Assembly (NCBI GenBank): GCA_012962735.1
Contig: DTXA01000490.1
Coordinates: 1-7,303, forward strand
Source of the DNA: Candidatus Latescibacterota bacterium
GTDB lineage: Bacteria > Latescibacterota > 4484-107 > B68-G9
Length of the DNA stretch: 7,303 bases
Direction: 5' to 3'
This document shows, piece by piece, positions 5,679-7,303 of this stretch. The position numbers and the translations under genes were made by a program. Every line of letters begins with the position of its first letter. Positions within the stretch are counted from its first letter, which is position 1. A model generated the notes under the pieces. The model was not told the DNA's origin. It ran no database searches and was given only the letters and a program-made list of their open reading frames with translations.

Positions 5679-6548
5679 GTGGGTGATGAGGGGTGAGGGA
5701 TCTATCCAGCCCGAGGCGATGTAGTCCCGGGCCAGGATATAGGGCTCTAAAGGGTTCCCTGCCGAAGCTAAGTGGAACCCCGCCATCCTCAAGTCCTTGC
5801 GCAGAAATGCGTCCAAGGGGAAGGGAGTCTGGGCCTCTTTGGGCACCCCGAACTGCACCAATAGCCCACCTCGCTTGAGGGCCTCCACGCACGTGACCAA
5901 GGCCTCCGGGGTCCCGGCCGCCTCCACCGCCAAGTCCACCCCCCCACCCGTGAGCTCCCCTACGGTTCCTACTGGGTCCTCCCGGGAGGCGTCCACCACC
6001 TCCGTGGCACCCATCCTCCGAGCTACCTCCAGCCTGTACCCAAGCAGGTCCACCCCGATAACCCGTCGGGCCCCCAGCCTCCGCAACGAAGCGGTGAACA
6101 GGAGCCCCATAGGTCCCTGGCCCACCACGGCCACGTCCTTCCCCACCACGTCCCCCATCCCCCGGAGGGCGTGCACCACCGTGCCCAAGGGCTGGACCAT
6201 CACTGATACGTCGGGGTCCAGATCATCCGGCAGGGGCACAAGTTTATCCCGGGGCACGGAGAGAAGCTCCGAAAGCCCGTTTGAACGTGGGGGAAGCACT
6301 AACACCCGTTCCCCCGGACAGAACCCCTCCCCATCCACCACCTTCCCCACGCACTCGTGCGCGGCCTGGCCTTCGGGGAGGGGATATCCCTCCCGAAACC
6401 TGTGCCCCTCCCCGCTGAAGCGGGGAAAGTCGCTCCCACAAAGGGCGGCACGTTCCATGCGCACTAAGACCTCTCCAGGAGCCCGGGCCTGCTCCGGAGC
6501 CTCTTTCAGTATCACCCTCCAGGGCATTGTTATCTGCACGACCCGCAT
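5592..6548 (-). CDS. Short zinc-type medium-chain alcohol/polyol dehydrogenase
   Basis: 318 residues, of the MDR superfamily (threonine, sorbitol or sugar dehydrogenase-like). The GroES-like domain contains AALCGSD with C37, and AAHE with H64 and E65, the usual catalytic zinc ligands; the Gly of the usual GHE is Ala. The position usually Glu in 'EPL' is Q119 (VQPLGTVVHAL). The Rossmann motif is GQGPMG (143-148), followed by D167 (VIGVDLLGYR), suggesting NAD(H) preference. The four-cysteine structural zinc lobe is absent, which together with a compact N-terminus explains a length below the usual 340-350. The likely reaction is NAD-dependent oxidation of a secondary alcohol on a sugar or polyol; the exact substrate cannot be read. 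The ATG overlaps the upstream oxidoreductase gene by 19 bp, and a GGAGG lies 4 nt before it, so the two are probably translationally coupled. A second ATG seven codons in is possible but would trim the first beta strand. Confidence 0.88.
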   Translation of the reverse strand: MRVVQITMPWRVILKEAPEQARAPGEVLVRMERAALCGSDFPRFSGEGHRFREGYPLPEGQAAHECVGKVVDGEGFCPGERVLVLPPRSNGLSELLSVPRDKLVPLPDDLDPDVSVMVQPLGTVVHALRGMGDVVGKDVAVVGQGPMGLLFTASLRRLGARRVIGVDLLGYRLEVARRMGATEVVDASREDPVGTVGELTGGGVDLAVEAAGTPEALVTCVEALKRGGLLVQFGVPKEAQTPFPLDAFLRKDLRMAGFHLASAGNPLEPYILARDYIASGWIDPSPLITHHFTLEQIQRAYEVAYRKEDGVVKAMVVF

Positions 6549-7303
6549 GGTCCCTCCAGCGGTAGGCTCACTTCTCGGCCCGTCTCTGCCGAACGGTAGG
6601 CAGCTTCCACCACCTCCACGGCCCTCCTGCCCTCCTCCCCCGGTATCGTCGCAGGTTTCCCTTCTCTTACAGCCTCCACGAACTCCCGCAGTTCCCTGTG
6701 CACCCCCGGCTCGGTCGGAAGCTCATCCTCCCCAACCCTGACCTCCTCCCCCTCAAAGGTCCTATACCTGATGCCGTCCCATCCCCAGAACAGGCTCCCC
6801 TTCCCGCAAAGCATCTTCCCCTCGTATACCCCTATGGCCGAGGAGACCCCGGCCACCAGGGAGCCCAACCCTCCGTTCCTGAAGCGCAACAACACCTGGG
6901 CTGTGTCCTCGTAGTCTATATCCCTGTGGATATACCGTCCTGTGAAAGCCGCTACCCTTTCGACCTCCCCCATTATGTAGCACATAAAGTCAAGCTCGTG
7001 CACGCTCACCTCGAAAAGCACCCCTCCGACCATATCCCTCCTCCTACGCCAGTGCACGTCGGCCGCCCCCCAGCCTCTCCCCATGCGCACTATCGAGATG
7101 GCGAAGGGACCCCCGAGGACCCCGGAGTCCACTATCTCCTTGATCTTGGCGAATCGGGGAATGTAACGGAGAACCTGGCCGACCATGAGCTTCACGCCCG
7201 CATCCTCTGCGGCGGCTATCATCCTGTCGCAGGAGGCCACCGAGAGGGCCATGGGCTTCTCGCAGAAGATATGCTTACCCGCACGGGCTGATGCCAGGGC
7301 CAT
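6530..7303 (-). CDS. Gfo/Idh/MocA family oxidoreductase, N-terminus outside window
   Basis: 257 residues are visible. The Met at the right edge is internal: A-L-A-S-A-R-A-G-K-H-I-F-C-EKP is the segment that normally follows the N-terminal nucleotide-binding fold, so roughly 90 residues with the GxGxxG motif are missing. The EKP signature (visible residues 15-17) carries the conserved catalytic-region Lys. GGVLFEVSVHELDFMCYIMG (93-112) is the family's G-G-x-L-x-D-x-G-x-H-x-x-D block, with H102 and D105 kept and Glu in place of the first Asp. Such enzymes oxidise or reduce sugars, inositols or sugar derivatives with NAD(P). The next gene on the same strand is a zinc-type dehydrogenase overlapping by 19 bp. 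That supports a two-step sugar or polyol oxidation cassette, though the substrate is not determinable. The last residues (GPCGSCR) look unconserved, and the coding for them overlaps the next gene's start. Confidence 0.87.
   Translation of the reverse strand: MALASARAGKHIFCEKPMALSVASCDRMIAAAEDAGVKLMVGQVLRYIPRFAKIKEIVDSGVLGGPFAISIVRMGRGWGAADVHWRRRRDMVGGVLFEVSVHELDFMCYIMGEVERVAAFTGRYIHRDIDYEDTAQVLLRFRNGGLGSLVAGVSSAIGVYEGKMLCGKGSLFWGWDGIRYRTFEGEEVRVGEDELPTEPGVHRELREFVEAVREGKPATIPGEEGRRAVEVVEAAYRSAETGREVSLPLEGPCGSCR

Noticed and set aside
5797..6741. 314-codon open frame on the + strand antisense to the dehydrogenase
   Set aside because: It is Pro/Ser/Arg-rich low-complexity translation lying opposite two clear, conserved enzymes in a G+C-rich stretch, and has no recognisable domain.

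Overview
The window is bacterial. Genes are closely spaced, have strong Shine-Dalgarno sites, and follow protein families seen mainly in uncultured and environmental bacteria. Three features point to an FCB-type or Latescibacteria/Poribacteria/Armatimonadota-like genome, possibly thermophilic: a C-terminal 'NYPNPFN' FlgD-like/sorting-type domain, DUF6785-type polytopic membrane proteins, and frequent AGG (Arg) and ATA (Ile) codons. This placement is an inference; there is no rRNA or marker gene to settle it.

Layout. At 1-843 (+) lies the C-terminal 280 residues of a DUF6785-like polytopic membrane protein, cut by the left edge. At 844-1263 lies a gene-free stretch holding a badly decayed IS630-type transposase remnant (- strand) and a GNRA-capped hairpin. 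From about 3222 down to 1264 (-) lies a second, full-length paralogue of the first membrane protein, so the two paralogues converge on the transposase remnant. Just upstream of it, 41 bp away and probably co-transcribed, is a 689-residue exported protein (3258-5327, -). It joins a DUF362 domain to a carbohydrate-binding-like beta-sandwich and a FlgD-like C-terminal domain. At 5328-5591 is a 264-bp AT-richer spacer. It contains a shrunken second copy of the 3' end of the next gene, and a candidate promoter for the DUF362 gene lies inside that copy. At 5592-6548 (-) is a short zinc-type medium-chain dehydrogenase, which overlaps by 19 bp the 3' end of a Gfo/Idh/MocA oxidoreductase (6530 to beyond 7303, -) that is cut by the right edge.

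Functionally, the right side looks like a two-gene NAD(P)-dependent sugar or polyol oxidation cassette. The left side looks like a cell-envelope module: a secreted DUF362 multidomain protein paired with an OPT-like DUF6785 membrane protein. Neither DUF family has a settled function to my knowledge, so the pair is the best candidate here for an undescribed system. The window also carries two kinds of genome scar: a transposase fossil between inverted paralogues, and a tandem-duplication relic of the dehydrogenase gene.
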